A stretch of DNA of 64,000 nt from Streptomyces sp. CB02923 (GCF_001905005.1 NZ_LWKZ01000012.1:673061-737060); one strand, 5' to 3'. Shown: positions 34,084 to 44,700, counted from the first letter of the stretch. A program made the numbers and translations. The notes: generated from the sequence alone by a model not told the origin.

Positions 34084-35142
34084 TCAGGTGCGCGTTGAGG
34101 AGGTCCGGTTGGGGGACGCGGAGTCCGGCGGGTCCGGTGGGTCGGTGAGGGCCGGCGGGGGCGAGGTGCGGTGCGAGGCGTTGAGGAGCCGGGTGCCGAG
34201 GTCGCGCAAGTAGGCGACCAGTTCCGGCGGTTCGTGCACCTCGAAGGGGACGCCCAGCAGGCCGAGCCGGTACGCGAGCCAGTCCAGCGCGTCGCCTCCC
34301 GTGCGCAGCAGGCAGGAGTCCGGGGTGAGCGGTTCGAGGAGGCCGGTGCCCGCGGGGAGGCGGGCGGCGGCGTCCTCCATAGTGGTGTGCAGGGTGACCA
34401 GCGCCCGGTGCCGTGCGCGGTGGCTGGTGATGGACTCGGCGACGAACGCGGCGGCGTCGGGGGTGGGCGGCCGGCGGTCCGGTACGCAGCGGGCGCCGGT
34501 GGGCCGCGGACCGCTGATCCGGTCGGCCCGGAACGTACGCCAGTCCGCACGGTCCAGGTCGTACGCGACGAGATACCACCGGTGATCCGCGCTGACCAGG
34601 CGGTACGGCTCGGTGTGCCGCCTGCTCGGGGCGCCGTCCGCCGCCGCGTACGCGAAGCGCGCCCGCTCACGGCGGCGGCAGGCGGCGGCGAGGGTGGTCA
34701 GCACGGCCGGGTCGGTGGCGGGAGCCTCGCCGCCGCCGGTGAGCAGGCCGTAGAGCGGGACGGTGGCTTCCTGGAGGGCGGTGACCCGGTCCCGCAGCCG
34801 GGCGGGCAGCACCTGTTCCAGCTTGGCCAGGGCCCTTAGGGAGGTCTCCGCCACGTCGGCGACCGTGCCGCCCGCCGCGGCGTGCAGCCCCACCGCGATG
34901 GCGACGGCCTCCTCGTCGTCCAGGAGCAGCGGCGGCATCGCGGTGCCGGAGGCGAGGCGGTAGCCGCCGACGGCGCCGATGGCCGCGTCCACGGGGTAGC
35001 CGAGGCCGCGCAGCCGGTCGATGTCGCGGCGGACCGTACGCGGGCTGACGCCGAGCCGCTCGGCCAGTTCGCCGCCGGTCCGCTCGCGGCCGGTCTGGAG
35101 GAGCGTGAGCAGCTTCAGGAGGCGCGCCGGGGTGTCGCTCAT
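34084..35142 (-). CDS. WYL-domain transcriptional regulator (DeoR/HTH_11 type)
   Basis: This 352-residue regulator has an N-terminal winged helix (residues 5-60, LAERLGVSPRTVRRDIDRLR) and a WYL domain with EPYRLVSADHRWYLVAYD, followed by the WCX-type C-terminal part. WYL domains sense nucleic-acid-derived or small ligands. The C-terminal 25 residues are Pro/Ser-rich and poorly conserved. It diverges from the UvrA-like gene across only 61 bp, so it probably controls that gene and itself. Confidence 0.9.
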   Translation of the reverse strand: MSDTPARLLKLLTLLQTGRERTGGELAERLGVSPRTVRRDIDRLRGLGYPVDAAIGAVGGYRLASGTAMPPLLLDDEEAVAIAVGLHAAAGGTVADVAETSLRALAKLEQVLPARLRDRVTALQEATVPLYGLLTGGGEAPATDPAVLTTLAAACRRRERARFAYAAADGAPSRRHTEPYRLVSADHRWYLVAYDLDRADWRTFRADRISGPRPTGARCVPDRRPPTPDAAAFVAESITSHRARHRALVTLHTTMEDAAARLPAGTGLLEPLTPDSCLLRTGGDALDWLAYRLGLLGVPFEVHEPPELVAYLRDLGTRLLNASHRTSPPPALTDPPDPPDSASPNRTSSTRT

Positions 35143-35203
35143 GTCTCCAGAGTGCCGGAGAAGGCGGCCATGTTCTGACCTGCTTCGTTCCTAGCGTGGC
35201 CGT

Positions 35204-37615
35204 ATGGGAGCACAGAACGCCGATACCACCGTCCCCGGCCGCGGCATCAGCACCGGCCCTGACACCGTCCCTGTCACCGTCACCGACTGCATCACCATCA
35301 CCGGGGCGCGCGAGCACAACCTCAAGGACGTGGACCTGAAGATCCCCAAGGGGCGGATCACCGTCTTCACCGGGGTGTCCGGCTCGGGCAAGTCCTCGGT
35401 GGTCTTCGACACGGTGGCGGTGGAGTCGCAGCGCCAGCTCAACGAGACCTTCACCTGGTACGTACGCAACCAGCTGCCCAAACACGAACGGCCCAAGGCC
35501 GACACCATCGAGCGACTCGCCCCGGCGATCGTCGTGGACCAGCGGCCCCTCGGCGGCGGCGCGCGTTCCACCGTCGGCACGCTCACCGACATCTACGCGA
35601 TCCTGCGGGTGCTCTACTCGCGCTGCGGCACGCCGAGCGCCGGCGAGGCCACCGCGTACTCCTTCAACGACCCCGCGGGAATGTGCCCCGGGTGCGCGGG
35701 ACTGGGCCGCACCACCCGCATCGACCTGGACCGCTTCCTGGACACCGGCCGTTCCCTCAACGACGGCGCGATCCGCTTCCCGCCGCTCGCCGTCGGCACG
35801 GCGGGCTGGCAGATCTACGCGACCTCCGGCCTCTTCGACCCGGACAGGCCCCTGGACCGGTACCCGCCCGAGGAGTGGGACCTCCTCCTGTACGGCAAGG
35901 GCTTCACGGTCAAGCGCGGTGAGCGGGCCTACAACAACACGTACGAGGGACTGGTCGAGAACTTCGACCGGCGCTATGTGAAGCGGGACCTGTCGGCGCT
36001 CGCCGAGAAGACCAGGGACATGGTGCGCGGCTTCGTACGGGAGGGAACCTGCCCGCAGTGCCAGGGGGCGCGGCTGACCGCTGCGGCGCTGGAATCCCGG
36101 ATCGCGGGGCGGTCCATCGCCGACATGGCGGCACTGGAGGCCACCGAGCTGAGGGAGGTCCTGCGGGGCATCGGTCCGGACGAGGAGCCGGTGGGCGCGG
36201 CCATCGCGGCGCGCGCCGTCACCGCGCTGGACCGGCTCGTCGACATCGGCCTCGGCCACCTCAGCCTCGACCGCCCGGCCGGCACCCTGTCCGGCGGTGA
36301 GGGGCAGCGGCTGAAGACGGTACGCCACCTGGGCAGCAGCCTGACGGGCATGACGTACGTCTTCGACGAGCCGAGCACCGGGCTGCACCCCGGCGACATA
36401 CGCCGGCTCAACGACCTCCTGGTGCGCCTGCGCGACAAGGGCAACACCGTCCTCGTCGTCGAACACGACCGGGACGTCATCGCCATCGCGGACCACGTGG
36501 TGGACATGGGGCCCGGGGCCGGGACGCACGGCGGGGAGGTGGTCTTCGCCGGGACGGTGCGCGGACTGGCGGCGGCCGACACGCCCACCGGGCGCGGGCT
36601 GCGGCGCGTGACGGGTGTGAAGGAGGACGTCCGCACGCCGGACGGCCGGCTGACCGTACGGGACGTGACGCTGCACAACCTCAAAGGGGTGGACTTCCAC
36701 GTGCCCACCGGAGTGCTCACGGCCGTCACGGGAGTGGCGGGCTCCGGCAAGAGCACGCTGGTGTCCGAGGCGTTCGTGGGCGCGCACCCGGAGGCGGTCG
36801 TGGTCGATCAGTCGGCGATCGGGGTGTCCGCGCGGTCCACACCGGCCACCTACCTCGGGGCGATGGACGCGGTGCGCGCGCTCTTCGCGCGGGCGAACGG
36901 CGTGCCGGCGGGGCTGTTCAGCTTCAACGCGGCGGGGGCGTGCGAGGAGTGCCGGGGGCGCGGGGTGATCCACACGGACCTGGCGTACCTGGACCCGGTG
37001 GCCACGACCTGCGAGGCGTGCCGGGGGCGGCGCTTCAAGGACGAGGTACTCGCGCTGACCCTGCGCAGCAGGTCCGTCGCGGACGTGCTGGAGATGACGG
37101 CGGAGGAGGCGGCCGGATTCTTCGGAGCGGGCGGGTTCTCCGGAGCGGGCGGGTTCTTCGGGGCGGGCGGCCCCGCTGCGGCCGGTGCCGACGAGGCGGC
37201 GGGGACCGTACGGAAGCTGACGGCCCTGGTCGAGGTCGGGCTCGGCTACCTGACGCTGGGCCAGCCGGTGTCCTCCCTGTCCGGCGGTGAGCGGCAGCGC
37301 CTCAAGCTGGCGACGCGGCTGCACCGTACGGGGAGCGTGTACGTGCTCGACGAGCCGACCACCGGGCTGCACATGGCCGATGTGGAGGGGCTGCTGGCGC
37401 TGCTCGACCGGCTGGTGGACGGCGGCAACACCGTCCTGGTGATCGAGCACGACCTCGACGTGGTCAAACGGGCGGACTGGGTGGTCGACCTCGGGCCCGG
37501 CGGCGGGCGGCGCGGCGGCGAGATCGTGTTCGCCGGGACGCCCCGCGACCTGCTGGCGGCGCGCGGCTCGGCCACGGCCGCCTGCCTGCGGGCCTCACTC
37601 AAGGGTGCGCTGTAG
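35204..37615 (+). CDS. UvrA2-type ABC ATPase
   Basis: This 803-residue cytoplasmic protein is shorter than UvrA (about 950 residues). It carries two ABC modules: Walker A motifs GVSGSGKSS (about residue 57) and GVAGSGKST (about 508), and signatures LSGGEGQR (about 361) and LSGGERQR (about 691). Four Cys pairs form the zinc modules (CPGC, CPQC, CEEC, CEAC). It matches class II UvrA proteins, which lack the UvrB-binding part and often sit beside drug-resistance or biosynthetic genes, with roles in removing DNA-bound drugs. An insert of repeated GAGG(F) peptides occurs near residues 640-660. Its last 21 nt overlap the convergent hypothetical gene. Confidence 0.88.
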   Translation: MGAQNADTTVPGRGISTGPDTVPVTVTDCITITGAREHNLKDVDLKIPKGRITVFTGVSGSGKSSVVFDTVAVESQRQLNETFTWYVRNQLPKHERPKADTIERLAPAIVVDQRPLGGGARSTVGTLTDIYAILRVLYSRCGTPSAGEATAYSFNDPAGMCPGCAGLGRTTRIDLDRFLDTGRSLNDGAIRFPPLAVGTAGWQIYATSGLFDPDRPLDRYPPEEWDLLLYGKGFTVKRGERAYNNTYEGLVENFDRRYVKRDLSALAEKTRDMVRGFVREGTCPQCQGARLTAAALESRIAGRSIADMAALEATELREVLRGIGPDEEPVGAAIAARAVTALDRLVDIGLGHLSLDRPAGTLSGGEGQRLKTVRHLGSSLTGMTYVFDEPSTGLHPGDIRRLNDLLVRLRDKGNTVLVVEHDRDVIAIADHVVDMGPGAGTHGGEVVFAGTVRGLAAADTPTGRGLRRVTGVKEDVRTPDGRLTVRDVTLHNLKGVDFHVPTGVLTAVTGVAGSGKSTLVSEAFVGAHPEAVVVDQSAIGVSARSTPATYLGAMDAVRALFARANGVPAGLFSFNAAGACEECRGRGVIHTDLAYLDPVATTCEACRGRRFKDEVLALTLRSRSVADVLEMTAEEAAGFFGAGGFSGAGGFFGAGGPAAAGADEAAGTVRKLTALVEVGLGYLTLGQPVSSLSGGERQRLKLATRLHRTGSVYVLDEPTTGLHMADVEGLLALLDRLVDGGNTVLVIEHDLDVVKRADWVVDLGPGGGRRGGEIVFAGTPRDLLAARGSATAACLRASLKGAL

Positions 37616-38221
37616 CAGGCCCCAGGTGAACTCCGCGACGGTGTCCCGCGGTTCGCCGTTCGCGTCGGGAGCCGTGAAGGCGAGCCGCCAGCGGGTGGGG
37701 GCGGTGCCCTCCATGGGGCGGGCCGGGGCGAAGGCGCGGGCCACCTCGTCGACCGTGCAGGACCAGGGGACCAGGTCGTCGGTGGTCCGCAGCGCGGGGG
37801 CGGGGGCGCCCGGCGCCCGCACCAGCCACGCGTTCCACGCGGTGCCCTGCGGGCCGGTGAGGACCTCGAAGCGCAGATCGGGCCAGAGCGGTACGGGCCA
37901 GGTCAGCGCCTCGCAGGTCAGGTCGCCGATGCGGCGGGCGGTGACGGACTCGGGGCGGCCGAGCAGCGAGCGGTAGCGCTGCACCGCGCCGCGCGACCGG
38001 GGCGAGTGGCTCCACGCCTGCCAGCGGCGGTTGGCCTCGCGCAGGTCGGCGCGCGAGGCGCCGAGGGTGCGCAGCGCGTCCTCGACCAGGCCGGGCTGGT
38101 GGTCGGCCATGCGGCGCAGCAGGACGAGCTGGAAGGCGCGGGGGCCGTCGGCAGGCCCGCCGGGGCCGGCGCCGGATTCGCCGGCCGGTCCGTTGTCAGT
38201 GGTGGGGTCCATGATGGACAT
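37595..38221 (-). CDS. Hypothetical protein, end of surface-glycan operon
   Basis: The protein has 208 residues starting at ATG 38221. The first 35 residues are Gly/Pro-rich. The rest is helical and then strand-rich, with motifs LRRMADHQPGLVEDAL and FEVLTGPQGTAWNAWLV. There is no signal or membrane segment. It is the last gene of the AftD-like operon and lies 28 nt after the Trm112-like gene. No family was recognised. Its 3' end overlaps the convergent UvrA2 gene. Confidence 0.65.
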   Translation of the reverse strand: MSIMDPTTDNGPAGESGAGPGGPADGPRAFQLVLLRRMADHQPGLVEDALRTLGASRADLREANRRWQAWSHSPRSRGAVQRYRSLLGRPESVTARRIGDLTCEALTWPVPLWPDLRFEVLTGPQGTAWNAWLVRAPGAPAPALRTTDDLVPWSCTVDEVARAFAPARPMEGTAPTRWRLAFTAPDANGEPRDTVAEFTWGLLQRTLE

Positions 38222-38249
38222 GTTCGCGGACAGCGGGTCCGGGCGGGGG

Positions 38250-38495
38250 CTAGCCGGGCTCGCCGGGCTCGTCGGGTGGGCGTTCGTCCGGGGGGAGGCG
38301 GCGCAGGATGGCTTCGTGTTCGGTCTCGGTGACCTGTTCACCGCAGGAGGGGAGGAGCTGGGGGATGGTGTCGAGAATCGGGTAACGGCGGCGCAGCCGC
38401 GGGTTGTAGAGGACGTCGTCCGGGACGAGCAGGGACAGCGGGCCCTTGTCGATCGGGCAGGCGAGGATCTTCAGCAGCGGGTCGTCCGGGCTCAC
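38250..38495 (-). CDS. Trm112/UPF0434-like small protein
   Basis: The 81-residue protein has the family core LLKILACPIDKGPLSLL, a NPRLRRRYPILD strand and a following IPQLL. Trm112-type proteins bind zinc or act as activating partners of methyltransferases. The second pair of zinc Cys is absent (only CP near the start and SCGE later). Its ATG overlaps the DMT permease stop by 4 nt, so it is part of the operon that also encodes two methyltransferases, a suggestive pairing. Confidence 0.82.
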   Translation of the reverse strand: MSPDDPLLKILACPIDKGPLSLLVPDDVLYNPRLRRRYPILDTIPQLLPSCGEQVTETEHEAILRRLPPDERPPDEPGEPG

Positions 38496-39460
38496 GGCTC
38501 AACTCCTTGCGAGGGGGAGGGAGAGGGGGGATTCAGCGCCAGCTCCGTGGGCGGGGCGTCCTGGCGGGGGAGGGCGAGCAGGACGAGCACGGCGACGGCG
38601 GTGCCGCCCAGGCGCAGGGCCAGCCGCAGCGGGTCGGAGGGCAGCGGCTCGCCGAACGCGACCGTGCCGCAGGCGACGGTGAAGACGCAGGTCACGGTGG
38701 TGCAGACGGGGACGATCAGGGAGGCACGGCAGCGCTGGAGCGCGGTCTGCGACAGCACCAGGCCCACCGCTCCGGTGAACAGCAGCAGATACGGATACGG
38801 GGAGGTGAACAGGTCACGGACGGCGCCCGCCGGGTCGTCCGCGTCCAGCAGTCCGGAGACGCCCTTGATGGCGAGCGAGCTGACGCCGTAGACCAGGCCG
38901 ACGGCCACGCCGTAGGGGACGCCCGAGGCCGGCTGGCGGTGACGGCGCTTGGCGCGCCGCTCGGCGGACCCGTACAGCCACAGCCCCGCGGCCAGCGAGG
39001 GCAGCGCGATGGCGAGCAGGGTGCCGGTGGGGGCGGTGCGGGTGACGGTTCCGGCGCCGCTGCCCTGGAGTGACGCGACGACCATGCCGAGCGCGAGCAG
39101 GATCGCCAGGATGCTCTGCCGCTCGCGGCCGGTGGTGCGCTCGCCGAGGAAGACGGAGGACAGGAGCAGCAGCAGGACCAGACCGGAGACGAAGATGCCC
39201 TGGGCGGCGGCGATGGGAAGGGTGCGGTAGACCGCGAGCTGGGCGGCGAAACCGGCGGCGAGGGCGAGCGAGCCGCCGAGCCACAGCGGGCTGCCCAGCA
39301 GGTGGCGGACGAGCCGGGCGGGCCGCCGGGTGCTGAGCGCGGGCAGCGCGGACAGGGCGCGCTTCTCCAGCACGAACCCGGTGCTGTACAGGACGTTGGC
39401 GATCAGCGCGGACGCCACGCCCCACCACGGCACTGCCCTACTCCCTTCTCCGGCGGGCAT
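38492..39460 (-). CDS. DMT-superfamily permease (EamA-like)
   Basis: This 322-residue membrane protein has about 9-10 hydrophobic helices, with the drug/metabolite transporter pattern of two repeated halves. Visible features include AAQGIFVSGLVLLLLLSSVFLGER and a charged central loop RRAKRRHR. It may flip or export a lipid-linked or small metabolite. It overlaps the preceding methyltransferase gene by 23 nt and the Trm112-like gene by 4 nt, so it belongs to the AftD-like operon. A role in moving the glycan precursor is inference. Confidence 0.83.
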   Translation of the reverse strand: MPAGEGSRAVPWWGVASALIANVLYSTGFVLEKRALSALPALSTRRPARLVRHLLGSPLWLGGSLALAAGFAAQLAVYRTLPIAAAQGIFVSGLVLLLLLSSVFLGERTTGRERQSILAILLALGMVVASLQGSGAGTVTRTAPTGTLLAIALPSLAAGLWLYGSAERRAKRRHRQPASGVPYGVAVGLVYGVSSLAIKGVSGLLDADDPAGAVRDLFTSPYPYLLLFTGAVGLVLSQTALQRCRASLIVPVCTTVTCVFTVACGTVAFGEPLPSDPLRLALRLGGTAVAVLVLLALPRQDAPPTELALNPPSPSPSQGVEP

Positions 39461-40214
39461 GGACGAGCAGGACGGAGGCCAGCGAAGGCAGCCGGCAGGC
39501 GGCGCGGTCCAGGGGCCGCAGCGGACGCGGCACGTCGTGGTACGGCGCCCCCGCGATCCGTACGACCTCGAAGCCGCAGGCCGGCAGGAAGCCGCGCAGC
39601 GCGCGGGCGGTGTAGAGGCGCAGATGGCCGACCACCTGGGTGCCGGGCCGGCCGTGGATGCCTCGCATGCTCACCTCCGAGAAGACGGGCTGGACCCCCG
39701 CGAGCAGGAGCCCGCGGTTGTACCAGGCGGCGAGATTGGGGGTGGACAGCATCAGGTGACCGCCGGGACGCAGTACCCGGCGCAGTTCGTCGAGGGCCGC
39801 GTCGGGGTCGACGAGATGCTCGATGACCTCGCTGAAGAGGACGGCGTCTGCGCTGCCGTCCGCGAACGGGAGCCCACCGCCGCCCAGTTCACCGCGGACG
39901 GCGTACGGGACACGGGCCGCGGCGCGGCGCAGCGCGTCCTGTGACCAGTCGACGCCGACGATGCGGTGGCCGCGCAGGACACCGGCCGCGACGGCGGCCG
40001 CGCTCCCGTCGCCGCAGCCGACGTCCAGGACGGTGGCGGCCGTCGCGCCGGGGCGTACGGGGCCCAGGGCGCGGGCCAGCATCAGCGCCTGGCGGCGGCT
40101 GCGGGCGTCACCGGAGGCGACGGGCACGGCGGGGTTCTCGTAGAACTCCCGCAGCCCGTCGCGCGGTTCGCTCCCCGCACCGCCCCGGGCGGTGGCGGCG
40201 GCCTGCCGGGTCAC
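39438..40214 (-). CDS. SAM-dependent methyltransferase
   Basis: The 258-residue enzyme has the SAM motif VLDVGCGDGSAAA and, in the usual order, IVGVDWS, FSEVIEHL and LRPGGHLMLSTPN, as in class I enzymes acting on small molecules or sugar lipids. The GTG at 40214 overlaps the preceding condensation gene's stop (GTGA), so the longer frame beginning near 40421 is unlikely to be used. It is one of two methyltransferases in the operon. Confidence 0.85.
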   Translation of the reverse strand: MTRQAAATARGGAGSEPRDGLREFYENPAVPVASGDARSRRQALMLARALGPVRPGATAATVLDVGCGDGSAAAVAAGVLRGHRIVGVDWSQDALRRAAARVPYAVRGELGGGGLPFADGSADAVLFSEVIEHLVDPDAALDELRRVLRPGGHLMLSTPNLAAWYNRGLLLAGVQPVFSEVSMRGIHGRPGTQVVGHLRLYTARALRGFLPACGFEVVRIAGAPYHDVPRPLRPLDRAACRLPSLASVLLVHARRRRE

Positions 40215-41713
40215 GGCGCGGCTCCTTCCGCCCCGTCCCCGCCGGTCTCCGGCGACCAGGAAGTGGCCGCGAGGGACCGGGCGAAGAGGGCACCCAGGCG
40301 GGCGCCCGCCTCGTCGTCCAGAAGCGCGCGCGACCAGCGCAGGGCGAGCTGGACGCGCCCGCCGACGGAGACGGTCGTGACGGTCAGGCCGCGCGGCATA
40401 CGGGCCGGGGCCGAGAACCACACGGCGGTGGGGCGCCCCGCGTCCCCGAAGTCGAGCGGGTAGGGGATGCGGCCGATGTTGGACAGGAGCGTGGTGGACG
40501 CCAGCGGAGCGGCGGCGGTACGCAGTGCCCGCGTGAGGACTCCGCGCACGCCGACGGGGAGTACCGGCGCGGTCAGCAGGGCCGCGCCGACGCCGAGTTG
40601 GGAGCCCGGTGCGGCCTTCAGGGACCGGGTGCGGGCCGCGGTGCTCCGCAGCAGCCGGGCGACCGCCGCCGGGTCGGGGGGATCGGCCGTGAGCAGCGCG
40701 GCATCCCGTTCCTCCGCCGGGCCGAAGCCGACGGAGACCAGCCGGGTGCCGTTGCCGATGGGCATGTCCGTACCGCGTGGGCGGTCGTCCACCGGCATGG
40801 TGACGACGACGGGGGCGCTCCGCTGCCCGTGGACGTGGTTCCAGCGGCCCACCATCAGGCAGGTGGCGACGAGGAGCTGGTCGTTGACGGTGAAGGCGGC
40901 GACGCCGCCGGCGCGGGGCGGCCGGGCGGGCACGGGCAGTTCGGCGATGAGCATGCCGTTACCGGTGTTGTTACCGCCGCTGCCGCTGCCGCTGCCGCTG
41001 CCGCTGCCGGTCGCGCCGTGCCGCCCGTCGTGGTGCCGTCCGTGGTCGGCGGCGATGCGTACCGGCCGTTCCAGGCGGTGCCCGCCGAGCGGTGGTGTGT
41101 CCGGCGGCACCCCGCCCGCGGCGCCCCCGGCGGTCCCCGCGGCGCGTACGGGCGGGGGCGCCGGGGAGTTGTCGGCGCCGCCGTAGAGCTGGGCGGCGGT
41201 GGCCAGCACCCGCAGGCAGGCCGGGCCGTCCAGGGCGGTGTGGTTGATGGTGACGAGCAGCACCGTGCCGTCGCCCCCGCCCCGCGGCTCCCCCTCGATG
41301 ACCTCCAGGCGCACCGGCGGCGAGGCGTCCAGTGGAGGGCAGTCGGCCAGTGCCCGCTCCCGGGCCCGTTCGAGGGCGTCCGGGCCCGGCGGCGGAAAGA
41401 CCACCGGGTCCACGTCCGGCACGCCGGTCAGCTCCCACGCGTACCGCCGCCGCCACCAGCGGTGCGGGGCCTGGCGCATCAGGATGCGGGGGTGCCGGCA
41501 CAGCGCCTCCCGGAACGCCGCCCGCAGCCGGCCGCGATCCGGCCTCCCGGGCAGATGCACCTCGATGTGCACGGTCTCCGGTTCGTCGTCCGTGAGGCAG
41601 TGCCGGGTGATCTCGTCCACCACCGGGAACGGAATCCGCCGTACGGTCCGGTCCGCCGCACCGGGCGGCCCGTCCCCGGCCGGTTCCTGCCGAGCGGGCT
41701 GAAGTGCGGTCAT
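40211..41713 (-). CDS. Condensation-domain / acyltransferase-like protein
   Basis: This 500-residue stand-alone protein resembles NRPS condensation and PapA-type acyltransferase domains. It has the catalytic HxxxDG as NHTALDG (about residue 171) and late motifs TTLLSNIGRIPYPLD and LTVTTVSVGGRVQLALRWSR typical of the second half of the fold. It probably transfers an acyl group onto a sugar or lipid product of the operon. A (GS)n linker near residues 235-248, encoded by a GCCGCT-type repeat, splits the two lobes. Start and stop overlap both neighbours by 4 nt. Confidence 0.82.
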   Translation of the reverse strand: MTALQPARQEPAGDGPPGAADRTVRRIPFPVVDEITRHCLTDDEPETVHIEVHLPGRPDRGRLRAAFREALCRHPRILMRQAPHRWWRRRYAWELTGVPDVDPVVFPPPGPDALERARERALADCPPLDASPPVRLEVIEGEPRGGGDGTVLLVTINHTALDGPACLRVLATAAQLYGGADNSPAPPPVRAAGTAGGAAGGVPPDTPPLGGHRLERPVRIAADHGRHHDGRHGATGSGSGSGSGSGGNNTGNGMLIAELPVPARPPRAGGVAAFTVNDQLLVATCLMVGRWNHVHGQRSAPVVVTMPVDDRPRGTDMPIGNGTRLVSVGFGPAEERDAALLTADPPDPAAVARLLRSTAARTRSLKAAPGSQLGVGAALLTAPVLPVGVRGVLTRALRTAAAPLASTTLLSNIGRIPYPLDFGDAGRPTAVWFSAPARMPRGLTVTTVSVGGRVQLALRWSRALLDDEAGARLGALFARSLAATSWSPETGGDGAEGAAP

Positions 41714-44700
41714 CGGGTGGGTTCCTCCCCGCTGCGGTCCGATGGGGCTGACGGGCCTGGTGCGTCGGATGGTGGCGGCGGGCCTGGGGCGTCCGATGGC
41801 GGCGGCGGGCCTGACGGATCCGATGGCGGCGGGCTTGACGGATCCGGCGGGCCTGACGGATCCGACGGGCCGGGCGTGCCTGACGGGCCGGATGGCGACG
41901 CATTCCCCGGACCCGTCTCCTGCGGCGGCTCGCCCTCCGGTTCGCCCTCCGGCGCGGCCCGCCGCCGCCGACGCCTCGGCAACGGGGGCGAGGGCGCCCC
42001 GGCCCCTTCCGCCCCTGATGCCTCCGACGTCCCTGATGTCTCCGACACCTCTGATGTCTCCGACGCCCCCGACGCCCCCGCCCCAACCACCGCCGTCTCT
42101 CCGCCCGGCCCCGGCACCGCCCCCGCATGCGCCCCGCGCCGCGCCCGCGCGCCCGGCACCGTCACCACCGCCGCCGCCAGCGCCAGCAGCGCCAGCGCCT
42201 GCGCCGCGGCGCTGAAGGCCCCGGCGTCGGCGGCGGCCGGTTCGCCCGCGCCGAGGGCCGCGGTGATGCCTGCGCCCACCATGGCCAGGAGCGCGACCGG
42301 CACGAGCAGCCCCGGCCGGAACCGGGCCGCCAGCACCAGCACCGGCACGATCACCGCGTACGGGCCGGCGGCGAGCGCCACGACCGCCGTGAGCGCGACG
42401 GCGCCCAGCACCCAGGAGGGCGCGGGCGGCGCCTGCGGCTCCGGTGGCGTGCGTGGCGTACGGCGTACCAGGGCGGAGCCGATGAGCACGGCGATGCCGA
42501 GTGCGCCGCCGAGCATCCCGATGTCGTACGTCGTGGACGGCTCGTACGACAGCTTCACCAGCCCGCCCCTGCCCGCGGGGACCAGGAACCCCTGCTGCCA
42601 GCCGTCGAGCCGTACCGGTGACAGTTCGCGCCCGTCGAGCGTCGCGTGCCAGCCGGCGTTGGCGTTCTCGTACATCTGGAGATAGGCGGCGGCGCCCGTG
42701 CCCACCTGCACCCACCGCTGGTCGCCCGCCCAGTCCCGGGCCGTCACCGTCCGCAGCTCGGTGGTGGGAGCGGGGGCGCTGCCACGGCTGAGGGTGATGT
42801 CCGTGAGGGCCAGCGGCCCCTGGTCGCCGGCCTCCACCCGGTGCTGTCCGGAGGGGAGTTGCAGGCGCCCGTCGCGCGCTTCGCCCGCGCACAGTTCGAC
42901 CCTGACGGGCCGCCGTTCGGTCAGGTCGCGGACGTATCCGGAGGCCTGGGTGGCGTGCAGGGTGCCGTCCACGGCCAGCGGCGGGCCCTCGCCGCACGCG
43001 AGCGTGAACCGGTCGGCGGCCGAGGGCGGCGGGGTGCGCAGCGCGTCCAGCGCCGGGATGTAGACCTCGCTCAGGCCGACGGGCAGTTGCAGTGCCTGGT
43101 CGGCGACCGGGTTGTGGACGGTGAGTTCCTTGACCTTGCTGATGGTGATGTCGAGGCGGTCGGTGGTGATGGGGTCGAAGCGGGCCTGGCCGTTCTCGTC
43201 GACGCCCGCGGTCGCGGCCCCGTCGGGGGAGTTGACCAGGATCTGTTCGGGCCGGGTGGAGATGCCGCCCGCGGCGGCCAGCACGATCTGGCCGATGGCG
43301 CGCTTTCCGGGCCAGCGCAGGTGCAGGGTCGGCCGGTCGCCCGCGATCCAGGCGGTGGTCAGGTCCCCGTCGACGAGGTTGCGGGGGCTGAGCGAGCGGC
43401 CGGAGCCGAAGCTGGTGGAGTCGGCGGTGGCGGTGATCCGTGCTTTCTGGCGGGGTGCCGAGCGGTCCAGCAGCCGGTCGAGTTCGGGTCCCGGTACGGC
43501 CAGGGCCCGCGCCGCGACCTCGTACGACGAGTCGTTGTTGGTACGGAACTGGCGGTGCAGCCCCACCTCGGCGGAGACCGGCGAGAGGCCGCCGGGGTCG
43601 CTGCCGCGGTGCAGGGAGTACGTGGCGGCCGGTGCCGTCGACTTCTCGGCGTCCGACGGGAGTTGCAGCAGCCGGGTGACCTGCACGCCCGGTACCGACA
43701 CCTCGGAGAAGCCCGCGCCGGACAGCCCGGCGCGCGGCGTCTGCGACCCGGTGATGGTGATCTTCAGCCATTTCGCGACCCCTGCCGGTGCCCTGACCTG
43801 CTGCTTCGCCCCGTTGGTCAGCAGCTGGCCGTCCACCCCGCCCCGGTCGGTCTCGACGCGTACGGACGTCGGCGCCGCGCGCATCCCGTCACCGGGCAGC
43901 GGTGTCAGCGCGATCGTGGTCGGCACGAACGTGGGCCGGGTGAAGCTGATCCGCAGCCACTGGCCGACCGGTTCGCCCGCGCTGCCCTCGGCCCAGCCGG
44001 TGCCCGGATCGCCGTCGAAGGCGTGCACCGGGTCGTACTGCGGCAGGTGGAAGAGCCAGTTGCCGCTGCTGGAGGCGGTGACGGAGGAGGCGCCGCGCAG
44101 CACCCCGGTGGTCTGGTGGGCGATGCCCTCGGCGGGCAGGATCTGCCGCGGCGGGCGCCCGGCGTCCTGGACGCTGTCCGGGTGATTGTGCTCGCCGGGC
44201 GTGTACGTATAGGACGTGTTGGAGTTGACCAGTCCGAACCGGGTGTCGGCACGGCGCAGCCCGTCGCCGGTCAGCTGGAGCGGCGGGGTGCCGACGCCCG
44301 GGTGGTTGTCGCCGGTCAGCACGGCCGGGCGGTGGCGCAGCGTGGGGTCGGCGGACAGCGGGAGCAGCGCCTCCGGCCCCCCGCTGACCTGGGCCGTGTC
44401 CGCGACCGGCCGGGCGGTGACCGGTCCCGGCCGCGGGGTGCCCACCGGTTCGTAGATCTCCACCGACCGCTGGCGCGGGTACAGGCCCTGGATCTGCACG
44501 GGGGTGTCGGGGGCGATCTTCCCGTCCGTGGTCGGCGGACCGAACGCGGCGGCCTTGCGGTAGCCGGACGCCTCCAGGGTGCGTTTGACGGTCTGCGTCG
44601 GTACGTACCCGATCTGGTCCGGGTCGAGGTCGTTGCGGACGACGACGTCGTACAGGCCCGCCCGGCCCAGGTAGTCGCGCAGTCCCGGCACCTCGGAGCC

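Noticed and set aside
34667..37450. 927-codon minus-strand open frame across the UvrA2 gene
   Set aside because: The plus strand carries all ABC motifs of UvrA2, and the minus-strand frame has no recognisable motif.
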